Below are positions 9,906 through 19,479 of a stretch of 64,000 bases of DNA, one piece after another. Below the pieces are notes generated by a model. That model ran no database searches. It had not been told where the DNA came from and saw nothing but the letters and a program-made list of their open reading frames with translations. The stretch spans positions 77,263 through 141,262 of the forward strand of contig CALHAG010000002.1 of assembly GCA_937934305.1 (NCBI GenBank), in the 5' to 3' direction. Numbering within the stretch: position 1 is the stretch's first letter; every line of letters starts with the position of its first letter. The position numbers were made by a program, and so were the translations under genes. The stretch is from Candidatus Caldarchaeum subterraneum. Its GTDB lineage: Archaea > Thermoproteota > Nitrososphaeria_A > Caldarchaeales > Caldarchaeaceae.

Positions 9906-11051
9906 TCACTGTTTGAGTTGTTTCTTGGTTAGAGTTGGTATGAGGGGTAGGAGGATTAGGTAGAGGGCTGCGGTGAGGTAGAAAGATGATGCAAATCCTT
10001 TGAAGACATCGTGGAGGACGCCGAATAGATACGGCATCATTATGGCTCCTGCAGCCGCTGATGTGTTGAGGTATCCCGCGGCGACGCTGGCTCCACCTGC
10101 GTGATACCTATCTCTGAGGATGGCGAAAGCTGCCGGAGTCGGTAGGTAGATGAGAAAGCCCAGCAACGCGACGTAGAGAGGAAGCAGCCAGACGGGGACG
10201 GATTGAGACACCGCTAATGCAGCCGAGAGAGCGGCAACATTCATCACCAAAACACGTCCCTTGCCAAGCATGTCGGTCACATATCCCCCAACCGTGAGCG
10301 AGACGATTCCGGTCAACTGCAGTATCGATGAGTAGAAAGCCGCCGAGCCTTCCGAGAGCCCGTGCAAGCTCGCCAACGCCGTGGGCATCCATGTCGTCGT
10401 AGCTATAATCACGCCAAGCCGCACAAAATGAAGAATATTCAGAAAATAGAATCCAGAATCTTTTGAAAAGTCTGTAGGTCTTTTTTCCTGCCTTCGCCGC
10501 CGAGCTGTGAAAATCAAGGTTGAGGCGACTGGGATAAGCGCTGCGAAGACTAGGGTTGCTGATATAAGCCCTGTTTGCCATTTTCCCCCCGAGGCTGCGA
10601 AACTGTAGTATGCTCCCAGCCCTGTTCCAGCGTTGAAGCCGCTTGCGACAAACCCTGTGGCGAAAGAACGTCTCTCATCACCAACTTCGAATGCGAGCTG
10701 GAGTGTGGGGATGAATACAGCTCCTCCTAAGAAGCCTTGCAAAAACCTGTAAAACAGTATCTCGTTCCATGTTGATGACGTTGCGAAAACAAAGTGTAAA
10801 ATAGTGTAGACAACTAGGCCTGATGAGACAACTCGCACAACGCCTAAACGTTCAGCAAGCATGGCGAAAGGTACTTGGCTGATAAGATAGCCTGTGAAAA
10901 ACGCTGAGCCAATCAGCCCTCCCTCAGAGAGAGGAGCACCAACATCCTGCAGCATCGAGGGCAGAAGAGTTGAAAAAGAGCCCACGAACGCTCCGAAGAT
11001 AACGTTGGCCAAAAACCCTCCTATAACCGGGAGCCAAACAGTTCTCCTCAA
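9906..11051 (-). CDS. MFS transporter
   Basis: ~12 TM segments. Confidence 0.85.
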   Translation of the reverse strand: MRRTVWLPVIGGFLANVIFGAFVGSFSTLLPSMLQDVGAPLSEGGLIGSAFFTGYLISQVPFAMLAERLGVVRVVSSGLVVYTILHFVFATSSTWNEILFYRFLQGFLGGAVFIPTLQLAFEVGDERRSFATGFVASGFNAGTGLGAYYSFAASGGKWQTGLISATLVFAALIPVASTLIFTARRRRQEKRPTDFSKDSGFYFLNILHFVRLGVIIATTTWMPTALASLHGLSEGSAAFYSSILQLTGIVSLTVGGYVTDMLGKGRVLVMNVAALSAALAVSQSVPVWLLPLYVALLGFLIYLPTPAAFAILRDRYHAGGASVAAGYLNTSAAAGAIMMPYLFGVLHDVFKGFASSFYLTAALYLILLPLIPTLTKKQLKQ

Positions 11052-11158
11052 CCTTTACAGACAGCGAGCCGACCACTATTTAACAGCGGCTTTTCTTCTG
11101 GGCATAGTTGTCGCCGACGCATCCCATGTTCACGTGGTGTTTTCTGGCTGCGCAGTTT

Positions 11159-11499
11159 TCAGTTTCCGCCCGGGGCTCCTAATGGTAGGTCTATCCAAGG
11201 CCAGTCGAATACAGAGTCGTCGTCGAACCAAGCATAATAGCCTGATGGAACTGTCTGTCTGATGCATCGCGTGGCGTCGCAGCTTCCAGAAACTTCTCTG
11301 CCGAATGCATCGGTCCAGAACTGTGAAGACCCGGAGTTGCCCCAACCATAGTCAGGATGCTCCACAGCTCGCATGTTGCAGAGGATGAGAGGGTTCAGAG
11401 CCGGAAAATTATCCGAATACTGTGGTGACGTGGATGTTTGGGATTAGGTGGTGGTTGTGGCTGTGGATGTGAAGGTTCTTGTTCTGCGTCGTGAGACAT
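11159..11499 (-). pseudogene. Possible frameshifted gene for a Trp/Asp-rich protein
   Basis: Start frame MSHDAEQEPSHPQPQPPPNPKHP shifts into STSPQYSDNFPALNPLILCNMRAVEHPDYGWGNSG...DWPWIDLPLGAPGGN*. Confidence 0.35.
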
Positions 11500-11605
11500 A
11501 TTGTTTCTGTCTTAGATGTGAGCTAAATGCTCATTCTATTTTCCCGAATTATGGGCGTGTATGCGGCATGGTTTTATTCCGTTGTTTTACGCCGTTTTGG
11601 TGGAA

Positions 11606-12259
11606 ATGGATAGGGATGCTTTTGCTCAGGTAGTCGAGGTTTTGAAAAAGCGATATGGAAACGAGCCGTTTCCTGTCCACGTTACCGATGCTGATGCTTT
11701 CAAGGTTCTTGTGGGGGCTGTTCTCTCTCATAGGACACGTGACGAGAAAACAGACGAGGCTTACAACAACCTCTTCACATGGTTCAAAGACCCACGTGAC
11801 CTCGCTTCAGCCGATGTGAGAACCGTCGCTCGCCTCATCAAACCAGTGGGATTCTATAGGCAGAAAGCCAAGAGAATCAAAAAGCTGGCTCAGATTGTCT
11901 ACGGCCAGCTGGGCGGACGTGTGCCTGACAACCGCGAGGAGTTGATGAAGCTGCCGGGCGTGGGCCCCAAATCCGCTGACATCGTTTTATCCATCGCTTT
12001 CAACAAGCCCGAGATAGCTGTCGACACTCATGTGGAGACGGTGGCGAAACGGCTGGGCATAGCCGACGAGAAGGCGGGGTATGAAGAGGTGAAGAAAGCC
12101 TTAACCATGCTCAGCAAATCCGACGACATACGTTTAATCAACCATCTATTCGTCAAATTCGGGCGCGAGATATGTCGCAGGCCCAGGCCACGGTGCAGCC
12201 TTTGCCCATTAACAGAATATTGCCAATATTATCGAGAGGTTAGAGGCCGAGTTTCTTGA
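11606..12259 (+). CDS. nth: Endonuclease III
   Basis: LVGAVLSHRTRDEKTDEAYNNLF; LPGVGPKSADIVLS...VDTHVETVAKRLG; CRRPRPRCSLCPLTEYC Fe-S motif. Confidence 0.95.
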   Translation: MDRDAFAQVVEVLKKRYGNEPFPVHVTDADAFKVLVGAVLSHRTRDEKTDEAYNNLFTWFKDPRDLASADVRTVARLIKPVGFYRQKAKRIKKLAQIVYGQLGGRVPDNREELMKLPGVGPKSADIVLSIAFNKPEIAVDTHVETVAKRLGIADEKAGYEEVKKALTMLSKSDDIRLINHLFVKFGREICRRPRPRCSLCPLTEYCQYYREVRGRVS

Positions 12260-12698
12260 TTGTATCGAGGACCTCTTCTGCGTGGCCCTCGGCGACAACT
12301 TTGTGAAACGCCGCCCTGATTACACCGTCTCTGTCGATGATGAATGTTTTCCTTATGCAGCGGCCTTTTTCCTCGCTATAGCTGTTGTAAAGCCGCGCCA
12401 CCTTGCCCTCCGTATCAGATAGAAGCGTGAAGTTCAGACCATATTTTGCGATGAATTTTTGATGTGACTCAGGGGTGTCGACGCTTACGCCCACCACGTT
12501 GACACCGTGTTTACTCAGCTTCTCCATCGAGTCCCTGAAGCCGCAGGCCTCGGTGGTGCATCCCGGGGTGTCGTCCTTTGGATAAAAGTAGAGAACAAGT
12601 GCTCTGCCGTTTTTGAGCAACTGTCTTAGACTAGTTTTTCGCCCCTGATGGTCTGGTAGCTCGAAGTCCGGGGCCCTGTCACCAGCCTCGGGCTTCAT
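12240..12698 (-). CDS. bcp: Thioredoxin-dependent peroxiredoxin (BCP type)
   Basis: VLYFYPKDDTPGCTTEACGFRDS. Confidence 0.95.
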   Translation of the reverse strand: MKPEAGDRAPDFELPDHQGRKTSLRQLLKNGRALVLYFYPKDDTPGCTTEACGFRDSMEKLSKHGVNVVGVSVDTPESHQKFIAKYGLNFTLLSDTEGKVARLYNSYSEEKGRCIRKTFIIDRDGVIRAAFHKVVAEGHAEEVLDTIKKLGL

Positions 12699-13048
12699 TT
12701 CAGGTTAAAGCTCTGTCCACAGCCGCAGCTGGAGACAACGTTGGGGTTGTTGATGGCGAACCCTGACCCCATCACATCCTCTATGTAGTCGATTTCAGAA
12801 CCCTCGAGAAACGGTGCACTAAAGCTGTCTATAACAACTTTCACACCGTGGGCGTCGACGACGACATCATCCTCGTAGATATTCTCGTCCAGCGCCATGC
12901 CGTAGCGGTATCCCGAGCATCCGCCACCGGTTATGTATATCCTGAGAGCCATTTTTTCGCTGCCACCCTCCTGCTCAATCAGCTGGGCAATCTTCCTCGC
13001 AGCACGTTCGGTGACCGTTAGCTTGAAAGCTTCCTTCTGAACCTCCAT
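12695..13048 (-). CDS. Fe-S cluster assembly protein, HesB/IscA family
   Basis: GGCSGYRYGMALDE...SCGCGQSF. Confidence 0.95.
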   Translation of the reverse strand: MEVQKEAFKLTVTERAARKIAQLIEQEGGSEKMALRIYITGGGCSGYRYGMALDENIYEDDVVVDAHGVKVVIDSFSAPFLEGSEIDYIEDVMGSGFAINNPNVVSSCGCGQSFNLK

Positions 13049-13133
13049 GCCCTCTATGGTTGTTGAGCCTTATAAAAGCATTTGCAACTTACACTTTTAA
13101 ATATGCGGTGAAATCATCTGCAGAGGAACGAGG

Positions 13134-13781
13134 TTGAAGATAGTCGCGGAGGATTCCGAATCCATTACGCTTGACGTCTCAGACCTACCTCATCCCCTGG
13201 CGAACGCTTTGAGGAGAGTAATTATCCGCGAGGTTCCCACCATGGCTGTCGAGGAGATACTGGTTATTGAGAATTCGTCCCCTATGACTAATGAGGTTCT
13301 GGCTCACCGGATATCTCTCATCCCGTTCATAACTGACTTGGATAACTTTAACGTGGCTGAGGAGTGTAGCTGCCAGAGCAGGCTTGGCTGCGAAAAATGT
13401 GTGGTCAGGTTTGTGTTGAGGGCGGAGGCCACCGACCAGCCGATCACGGTCTACAGCCGCGACATTAAGCCCGAGAGACATGACACAAAGGTCGCACCCT
13501 TCGACGGAAACATCCCGTTAGTAGCGCTTGCTCCTCGGCAGAAAATCGAGCTGGAGCTCTATGTCAGGCTCGGTAGAGGACGGAAGCATGCAAAATGGCA
13601 GTCGGGCATAGCTACTCTGTATGAGGAGAATTCCCGCTGGCTGCTTTACGTCGAGAGCTACGGGTTTCTGCCGCCGCGGCGGATGGTTCTAGAGGCTGCC
13701 AGAATAGTTAAAACGAGGATTGAAGAAATCGGCGCAGGTCTTAAGGAGTTGATGGCCCGTGAACCGCAGAGTGCAGGCTGA
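13134..13781 (+). CDS. rpoD: RNA polymerase subunit D
   Basis: LPHPLANALRRVIIREVPTMAVEEILVIENSSPMTNEVLAHRISLIPF; TTG start. Confidence 0.95.
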   Translation: MKIVAEDSESITLDVSDLPHPLANALRRVIIREVPTMAVEEILVIENSSPMTNEVLAHRISLIPFITDLDNFNVAEECSCQSRLGCEKCVVRFVLRAEATDQPITVYSRDIKPERHDTKVAPFDGNIPLVALAPRQKIELELYVRLGRGRKHAKWQSGIATLYEENSRWLLYVESYGFLPPRRMVLEAARIVKTRIEEIGAGLKELMAREPQSAG

Positions 13782-14094
13782 GATAGCCATCAGGAAACTG
13801 GGCGGCAAAACCCGGTTCGCCAAACGGTTGCTGAAGGAGCTGAGGAGAAGCAGAAGGTCCACCAGAGAGGTTAACATCAGCCGCCTCGAGCGAAACACCA
13901 TGGACAACGAGGTCGTGTTTGTGCCGGGCAAGGTTCTCGGACAAGGTTCGCTGACAAAGAAACTGACAGTCGGAGCCTTCAGCTTCTCACAATCAGCCAT
14001 ACAGAAAATACAGAAAGCCGGTGGAAGAGCTCTTTTGTTGGAAGAGTTTTTGAGGGAGTTTGGGAAAGGTTCGGGGGTTAGGATAATTGGCTGA
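13759..14094 (+). CDS. rpl18e: Ribosomal protein L18e
   Basis: Sequence plus context between RpoD and L13. Confidence 0.9.
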   Translation: MNRRVQAEIAIRKLGGKTRFAKRLLKELRRSRRSTREVNISRLERNTMDNEVVFVPGKVLGQGSLTKKLTVGAFSFSQSAIQKIQKAGGRALLLEEFLREFGKGSGVRIIG

Positions 14095-14542
14095 GAAAAC
14101 ATATGTGGTGGACGCGGAGGGCTATCGGCTCGGCAGACTCGCCTCCTACGTAGCCAAGCTTCTTCTCAAAGGCCACCGTGTCACAATCATCAACGCCGAG
14201 AAAACGGTCATAACTGGGAACAAGTCAGCCATCCTCGAACACTATCTCATGCTGAGAAACAGGAAACAGTTCTCATCGCATAAGAAAATAACAGTCTGGT
14301 ACCCCACAAAGCCAGACGCGATTCTCAGACTGGCTATTACGAGGATGCTGCCGCGGAAGAAGCCGCGTGGACGTGAGGCGGCGAAGAGGTTGGTTGTGTT
14401 GAAGGGCCCAGCCAACGTTGAGGGTGAGAAGATAGAGTTCGAGGACGCGAAGCTCACCAAGCTATATAACCGCTCCGCGAAAATAATCAGATACATCACG
14501 CTTGAGGAGCTGTCTAAAATGCTTAGAGGTGGTAGAGAATGA
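14087..14542 (+). CDS. rpl13: Ribosomal protein L13 (uL13)
   Basis: YVVDAEGYRLGRLASYVAKLLLKGHRVTIINAE; MLPRKKPRG. Confidence 0.96.
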   Translation: MAEKTYVVDAEGYRLGRLASYVAKLLLKGHRVTIINAEKTVITGNKSAILEHYLMLRNRKQFSSHKKITVWYPTKPDAILRLAITRMLPRKKPRGREAAKRLVVLKGPANVEGEKIEFEDAKLTKLYNRSAKIIRYITLEELSKMLRGGRE

Positions 14543-14934
14543 GGAAAACTGAGCAGATTTTTGTGGGGAAACGGAAAACATCTGTGGCTAAGGTTTTTCT
14601 CAGGCCTGGGAAAGGAAACGTTTTCGTCAACAAGACACCTCTCGAGCTTTTCAACGAGTTTTTCCGAAGCAAGGTCCTTACACCCTTGACGCTTCTACCT
14701 GAGTTCTGGAAGAAACATGACTTCCATGTAACCGTGAAAGGCGGCGGCGTCATGTCCTCGGCCGAGGCCATAGCCATAGCGGTGTCGAAGGCGGCTGCGG
14801 CAGAGTCAGAGGAATACAAGCAAATGCTTGAAAGCTATGACCGAAGCTTGCTGGTCGATGACCCGCGGAGAGCGGAGCCCAAGAAACCCAACAGAAGAGG
14901 CGCCAGACGGAAACCACAGAAGAGCTACAGGTGA
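14539..14934 (+). CDS. rps9: Ribosomal protein S9 (uS9)
   Basis: GKRKTSVAKVFLRPGKG...DPRRAEPKKPNRRGARRKPQKSYR. Confidence 0.96.
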   Translation: MRKTEQIFVGKRKTSVAKVFLRPGKGNVFVNKTPLELFNEFFRSKVLTPLTLLPEFWKKHDFHVTVKGGGVMSSAEAIAIAVSKAAAAESEEYKQMLESYDRSLLVDDPRRAEPKKPNRRGARRKPQKSYR

Positions 14935-14943
14935 GACCCGGAA

Positions 14944-15162
14944 TTGATGTTTCCAATCCGATGTTTCAGCTGCGGCCGCGTTATTGCCCATAAATGGGAC
15001 GAGTATCAGAGAAGAGTGTCGGAGGGGGAGCATCCGAGAGATGTCCTCGATAGCCTCGGCTTCAAAAGATACTGCTGCAGAAGAATGTTTATCTCAGCTG
15101 TCAACGTGATGGATGAGCTCATAGAGTTTCATCAAAAATACTCTGAGGCCCCTAGTGCATAG
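14944..15162 (+). CDS. rpoN: RNA polymerase subunit N
   Basis: MMFPIRCFSCGRVIAHKW...LGFKRYCCRRMF. Confidence 0.96.
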   Translation: MMFPIRCFSCGRVIAHKWDEYQRRVSEGEHPRDVLDSLGFKRYCCRRMFISAVNVMDELIEFHQKYSEAPSA

Positions 15163-15164
15163 CT

Positions 15165-16415
15165 ATGGCCCGTGAATCTTTCACGATAACCGATGGGGAG
15201 GCGTGGGTTGTCCTCGACAGCAGGGGAAGCGAAACCATCGAGGTAACTCTATACTCGGGCAAGGTGTCCGCCACCGCGTCGGCGCCCTCGGGAAAAAGCA
15301 GGGGCAGTAGAGAAGCTGTCCCATTCCCCGAAGGTGGTGCCAAACAGTCCGTGAAAATTTTCACCGACTCTTTACGGGGCAGACTGGTTGGACGTGACCC
15401 AGCCGACCAAACAGGTATTGACACGTTGCTGAAGGAGGTTGATGGCTCGGAAAACTTCTCCAAAATAGGGGGGAACCTGGCCTACGCCGTTTCGGCCTGC
15501 TCCGTTAAGCTCGCGGCCATGCTCATGCAGAAACCCATATGGCGGCATATGGCTGATTTATCTGGACTGGCTCCTGTCTACCCTATTCCTCTGGGCAACG
15601 TTTTGGGAGGAGGAGCGCATGCGGGCGAAGGAGCTCCAGACATTCAGGAGTTTCTCGTTTTTCCCAGGAGAGTGAGAAGCGTCGAGGAGGCGGTTAAGGT
15701 GAATGTGGAGGTGCATAGAAGGCTTGGCAAGGTTTTGGCGAAAAAAGTCGGCGGATACGGGGGTGGAAAAGGTGACGAGGGCGCCTATGCACCGCCTGTC
15801 GACGATGAGAAGGCCCTGCAAGCTGTTAAAGAGGCTTCTGAGAGGTTGGATGTGGGGTTTGGGCTGGACGTCGCCGCCTCAAGCCTCTACGACGCATATC
15901 AGAAAAAGTATCATTACAGGAACCGTGGAAAACATCTGACCCGGGAGCAGCATATGCAGCATATTTCGGAGCTTGTCGAAAGATATGGGATAAGCTATGT
16001 CGAGGACCCGTTCGAGGAAACGGATGTGGAAGGGTTTGCGGAGCTGTGCAGAGCTTTTCCAAAGCTTCTTGTATGCGGAGACGACCTTGTTGTAACCCGT
16101 GCGGAGCTGATTAGATGGGCCTCTGAAAAGAGAGCCGTAAGAGCGGTCATCCTTAAGCCCAACCAGGTCGGCACCATAACAGACACGGTGGAGGCTGCGA
16201 AAGAAGCTGAGAAAAGGGGGATTGTCCGTGTGGTGTCTCATCGGTCGGGCGAGACATGCGACAGCTTCTTGACGCATCTGGCCATCGGGCTCGGGGGCAA
16301 GTTTATTAAGGCAGGTGTAGCGGGGGGTGAAAGGGTGGCTAAGGCAAATGAGCTTCTCCGGATATGGTATAAGGCCGGCGGCTCAATTAGCTTGCAGGAG
16401 GCTGATGTGATATGA
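15165..16415 (+). CDS. eno: Enolase
   Basis: VLDSRGSETIEVTLYSG; VILKPNQVGTITDT; VVSHRSGETCDSFLTHLAIGLGGKFIKAG. Confidence 0.97.
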   Translation: MARESFTITDGEAWVVLDSRGSETIEVTLYSGKVSATASAPSGKSRGSREAVPFPEGGAKQSVKIFTDSLRGRLVGRDPADQTGIDTLLKEVDGSENFSKIGGNLAYAVSACSVKLAAMLMQKPIWRHMADLSGLAPVYPIPLGNVLGGGAHAGEGAPDIQEFLVFPRRVRSVEEAVKVNVEVHRRLGKVLAKKVGGYGGGKGDEGAYAPPVDDEKALQAVKEASERLDVGFGLDVAASSLYDAYQKKYHYRNRGKHLTREQHMQHISELVERYGISYVEDPFEETDVEGFAELCRAFPKLLVCGDDLVVTRAELIRWASEKRAVRAVILKPNQVGTITDTVEAAKEAEKRGIVRVVSHRSGETCDSFLTHLAIGLGGKFIKAGVAGGERVAKANELLRIWYKAGGSISLQEADVI

Positions 16416-17038
16416 CGATGTCGGCTGAACAAGAAGCGGAGATACTGGAGCAGCTTGTCAAATACAACGTTCACGTCGGTTCACGTATCAAGGTAAAGCA
16501 CATGGAGCCCTACATCTTCAGGATGAGATACGACGGCGTCTACCTTTTCGAGGTCAAGAAGATTCTTACGCGGCTTAACCTCGCCGCTAAGCTGATATCA
16601 TACTATGAGCCTGGCGAGGTGCTGGCTGTCTCGACACACGTCTTCGGGATGAAGGCTGTTCAGAAGTTTGCGGAGTTGACTGGCGGCTTGGCTATAGCGG
16701 GCAAGATGATGGCGGGCATGCTCACAAACAGAACATTGAAAAACTACACCGAGCCCTCTATCGTGATTATCTCCGACCCGCGCTATGATGCACAGGCCCT
16801 CGAAGAGGCAGCAATAGCACGCATCCCTGTGATAGCCATGTGCAGCACAGACAACACATGCTCAAACGTCGACCTCGTGATACCGATGAACAACCGTAGC
16901 AGAACATCCCTTCCCTATGCTTTCTGGTATTTGGCGAGACGTGTGCTGGAGGAGAGGGGGCAGCTCACGCCCGATTTCGACGCCTTGGTGAAGCCCGAGG
17001 ACTTTATGGCGCTTCCCAGCTCCGCTGAAGCAGAGTAG
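16412..17038 (+). CDS. rps2: Ribosomal protein S2 (uS2)
   Basis: AGKMMAGMLTNRTLKNYTEPSIVIISDPRYDAQALEEAAIARIPVIAMCSTDNTCSNVDLVIP. Confidence 0.97.
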   Translation: MTMSAEQEAEILEQLVKYNVHVGSRIKVKHMEPYIFRMRYDGVYLFEVKKILTRLNLAAKLISYYEPGEVLAVSTHVFGMKAVQKFAELTGGLAIAGKMMAGMLTNRTLKNYTEPSIVIISDPRYDAQALEEAAIARIPVIAMCSTDNTCSNVDLVIPMNNRSRTSLPYAFWYLARRVLEERGQLTPDFDALVKPEDFMALPSSAEAE

Positions 17039-19160
17039 AGAAAGGCGAGACAACCGTCTCATAACCGCGCCGCAGAAATTCTACATAATATTCCTCGTCA
17101 TAATCTCTGCTGCGGAGAAGCTGCAGTGGAACCCCTGCACCGTGTTTAACCACGTAGCTGACCGATTGGCCCGGTGAAACAGAGGCCCCCGCCCGCTTCA
17201 GCATCTTGGCCGCCTCCACATGCTTAACACTCCTGCCATAGCTCTCTAAGGGCCCTGACACGCTCCTCGTCACAGCCAGTTCCTCGACACCCGCTTCGCC
17301 GAGGTAAACCATGCGCAGATACCTCTTGAAAATTTCATGACATTCCTCGAGCTTCTGCGACACATCCCGCGGCGAACAAATCTCAGCCAGCTTGGTGAGA
17401 AGCTCTTGCTGCATCCTACGCACCAGCGGCGGAGTATCTCTTCTCCGCGCCTCAACTCCTCTGCACTTGATTCTGCCGTCGACGTATGCGCCGAAGTATC
17501 TGTTGTTGACGGGTCTTCCGGGGCTGGTGCGGGAGTCGAGGAAAGCTATCCACTTGAACGTGCCCTCATACCCAACCGGCAGCCCCAGCCTCTTCTCCAG
17601 CACCTCACCAAACGCTCTGTAATCCTCCTCCGACGCATCTCTCCGCCAAATCCATAGACAATCGACTATGCCGTGCAGAACCTTGAACCCGTGTTCCTCG
17701 GCGAGCTTGACGCTTCTAAGCAGGGTGTCGCGGGCGAGGGCGCAGACAGCCATGTGCGCCTCCCTGCTTCCGAACTTCGCTTTCTTGTAGCCGAGATAGC
17801 CGAACGATGTGACAAGTATCCACTTCAACGCATCGGCCCGCGCCTTGTAGACCTTGTCACCCCCCTCTTGGTAAAGCCTCTTGTACTCGAGCCTCCGCCG
17901 CAGAGGCTCCTCGATGGCCCGCGGCACTATGCCTCGCCATTTTCCGCAGACGTGGTAGCCGAGCTCCGGTATGTCTTCGCCGCCGCAGCATCGACAGTTC
18001 ACGGTCTCGCCGCTGATGTTGTGCTTCAGCATTAGCATGGGGTAGAGGCTGTGGAAATCCAGCTCCCCGACATTCCAGTAAACACCGGGCTGATGGTCAA
18101 GTATCCACCCTCCTCTATCAGCTCTTAGAAGCTCCTTCCCGGTCATGCATGTGGGCCTGCCGCATTCAACAGGTATCAACACATCGTTGAGAAAAGCTTG
18201 ATGATACTGGAGCGAGGTCATGCAGCGGCCGATGGTGTAACGTGCCGCATCCTGCACCGGTAGCCTAGCGACACGCGCCACCTCCACAACCCCGTGAAGC
18301 CCCGTCTCCCTGTAAAGCATCGAGTTATCCACATCTATGTGAAGCCTTCCACAGAGCCTGTAGCCTGAGTAGCTGTGGTAAACTCTTCCATAGCTCATGT
18401 AGGAGAAGCCTCTGCTCCTGCCACGCGGTTCCTCTTCACGGCCCAGCCTAAGCTCCACGTTGTTGACACGGGCCCTGTAGCGGAGATAGGGCAGAAGAAA
18501 AGAGTCGCCGCCACATGTGACGACAACATCCACGTCAAGGTCGTCGAGAAGCCGCGTCAAACCCGTGAGAACATTTTCCTCACCACCGTCGAGAACAATC
18601 TCCTCACCGCCGCAGACAACTTTCACGTTCTTGATGGGATGGGTGAAACGTGGGAAAGGCGTCGCCGAGTCCACCGTGGCCTCGAGAAAAGCAACGCGGA
18701 GAAAAGAGATGTCGTAGAAAAGTTTGCCCAAATCCTCGGCCGCATAAAGCATGCCGTCTTTTTCCTCAACCGCGGCGGTTGGAGCAAGCCCGTGGCTGTA
18801 GAGGAACTCCTGCGCAGGAGGGAGGTCAACGTTGTAGACACGTATCCCGCGGCATCCCCATCTCTCCTCGACAAAGTCGGCGAGAAAACGCTTTTCCGAA
18901 GGAGGCGTCTCCACCTCCAAGGCATCAACCAAACCCGTCCCCAGAACCTTTTTCACAACCCGTCTAACCACGTAACGCTCTCCAAGAACCCTCTCAACCT
19001 CGGCGAGAACCTCAAGAGGCCCCGCAAAGTAGAGCCGCGGCCACCACCCAACAACCACCCGCACAGCATCAGACCCCCGCCTAACCCAAGCCACCACACC
19101 ATCGTCACGACACCAAACATCGAGAAGAAACCCATCCACACAAACAAGCAAACAAGCCAA
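17004..19160 (-). CDS. Divergent family B DNA polymerase (PolB2-like?)
   Basis: Motif A ELDFHSLYPMLML, motif B ALKWILVTSFGYLGYKKAKFG, altered motif C LHGIVDCLWIW. Confidence 0.85.
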   Translation of the reverse strand: MACLLVCVDGFLLDVWCRDDGVVAWVRRGSDAVRVVVGWWPRLYFAGPLEVLAEVERVLGERYVVRRVVKKVLGTGLVDALEVETPPSEKRFLADFVEERWGCRGIRVYNVDLPPAQEFLYSHGLAPTAAVEEKDGMLYAAEDLGKLFYDISFLRVAFLEATVDSATPFPRFTHPIKNVKVVCGGEEIVLDGGEENVLTGLTRLLDDLDVDVVVTCGGDSFLLPYLRYRARVNNVELRLGREEEPRGRSRGFSYMSYGRVYHSYSGYRLCGRLHIDVDNSMLYRETGLHGVVEVARVARLPVQDAARYTIGRCMTSLQYHQAFLNDVLIPVECGRPTCMTGKELLRADRGGWILDHQPGVYWNVGELDFHSLYPMLMLKHNISGETVNCRCCGGEDIPELGYHVCGKWRGIVPRAIEEPLRRRLEYKRLYQEGGDKVYKARADALKWILVTSFGYLGYKKAKFGSREAHMAVCALARDTLLRSVKLAEEHGFKVLHGIVDCLWIWRRDASEEDYRAFGEVLEKRLGLPVGYEGTFKWIAFLDSRTSPGRPVNNRYFGAYVDGRIKCRGVEARRRDTPPLVRRMQQELLTKLAEICSPRDVSQKLEECHEIFKRYLRMVYLGEAGVEELAVTRSVSGPLESYGRSVKHVEAAKMLKRAGASVSPGQSVSYVVKHGAGVPLQLLRSRDYDEEYYVEFLRRGYETVVSPFSTLLQRSWEAP

Positions 19161-19374
19161 GATAAATCATGAGAGAGCATCGCGAAAATGCGGCACCAAC
19201 CTTTATCATAGATTCCCTGTATGTCTTGAAGTTAAGCATAATCAGGGGGTAACGGATGTTCACGATGTCTCTTCATCAGGTTTGTTTTAAAGGATGCAGA
19301 GAATATTTGAGCGTTGTCTGGCCGAGAAAACCATCCGCCTAAAGCCATAACACACGGTTAAGTAGGCTGGGGAG

Positions 19375-19451
19375 AACCTTCTAAGCTGGGGGTCGTGAGT
19401 CAGACCTTTACAGTAGGCGGCCGGTAGGTTTCAAGTCCCACCCGGGCCCAA
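19375..19451 (+). tRNA. tRNA-Arg(UCU) 3'-half-like sequence with putative T-arm intron (remnant, att copy or split-tRNA half)
   Basis: CTTCTAA anticodon loop, GCTGG, GGGTC variable region, GTG, AGTCAG...GGCCGGTA insert, GGTTTCAAGTCCCAC, CCGGGCC; no matching 5' half adjacent. Confidence 0.5.
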
Positions 19452-19479
19452 TAGCCTACAACATCATATTGGTCGTTGT

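Noticed and set aside
18375-19172. 265-aa plus-strand ORF opposite the DNA polymerase
   Set aside because: Antisense shadow of a recognisable polymerase in GC-rich DNA
19180-19370. 5' half of tRNA-Arg immediately upstream of the 3'-half-like sequence
   Set aside because: No GGCCCGG/GGGCCCG acceptor, D-arm or CCAGC anticodon strand found
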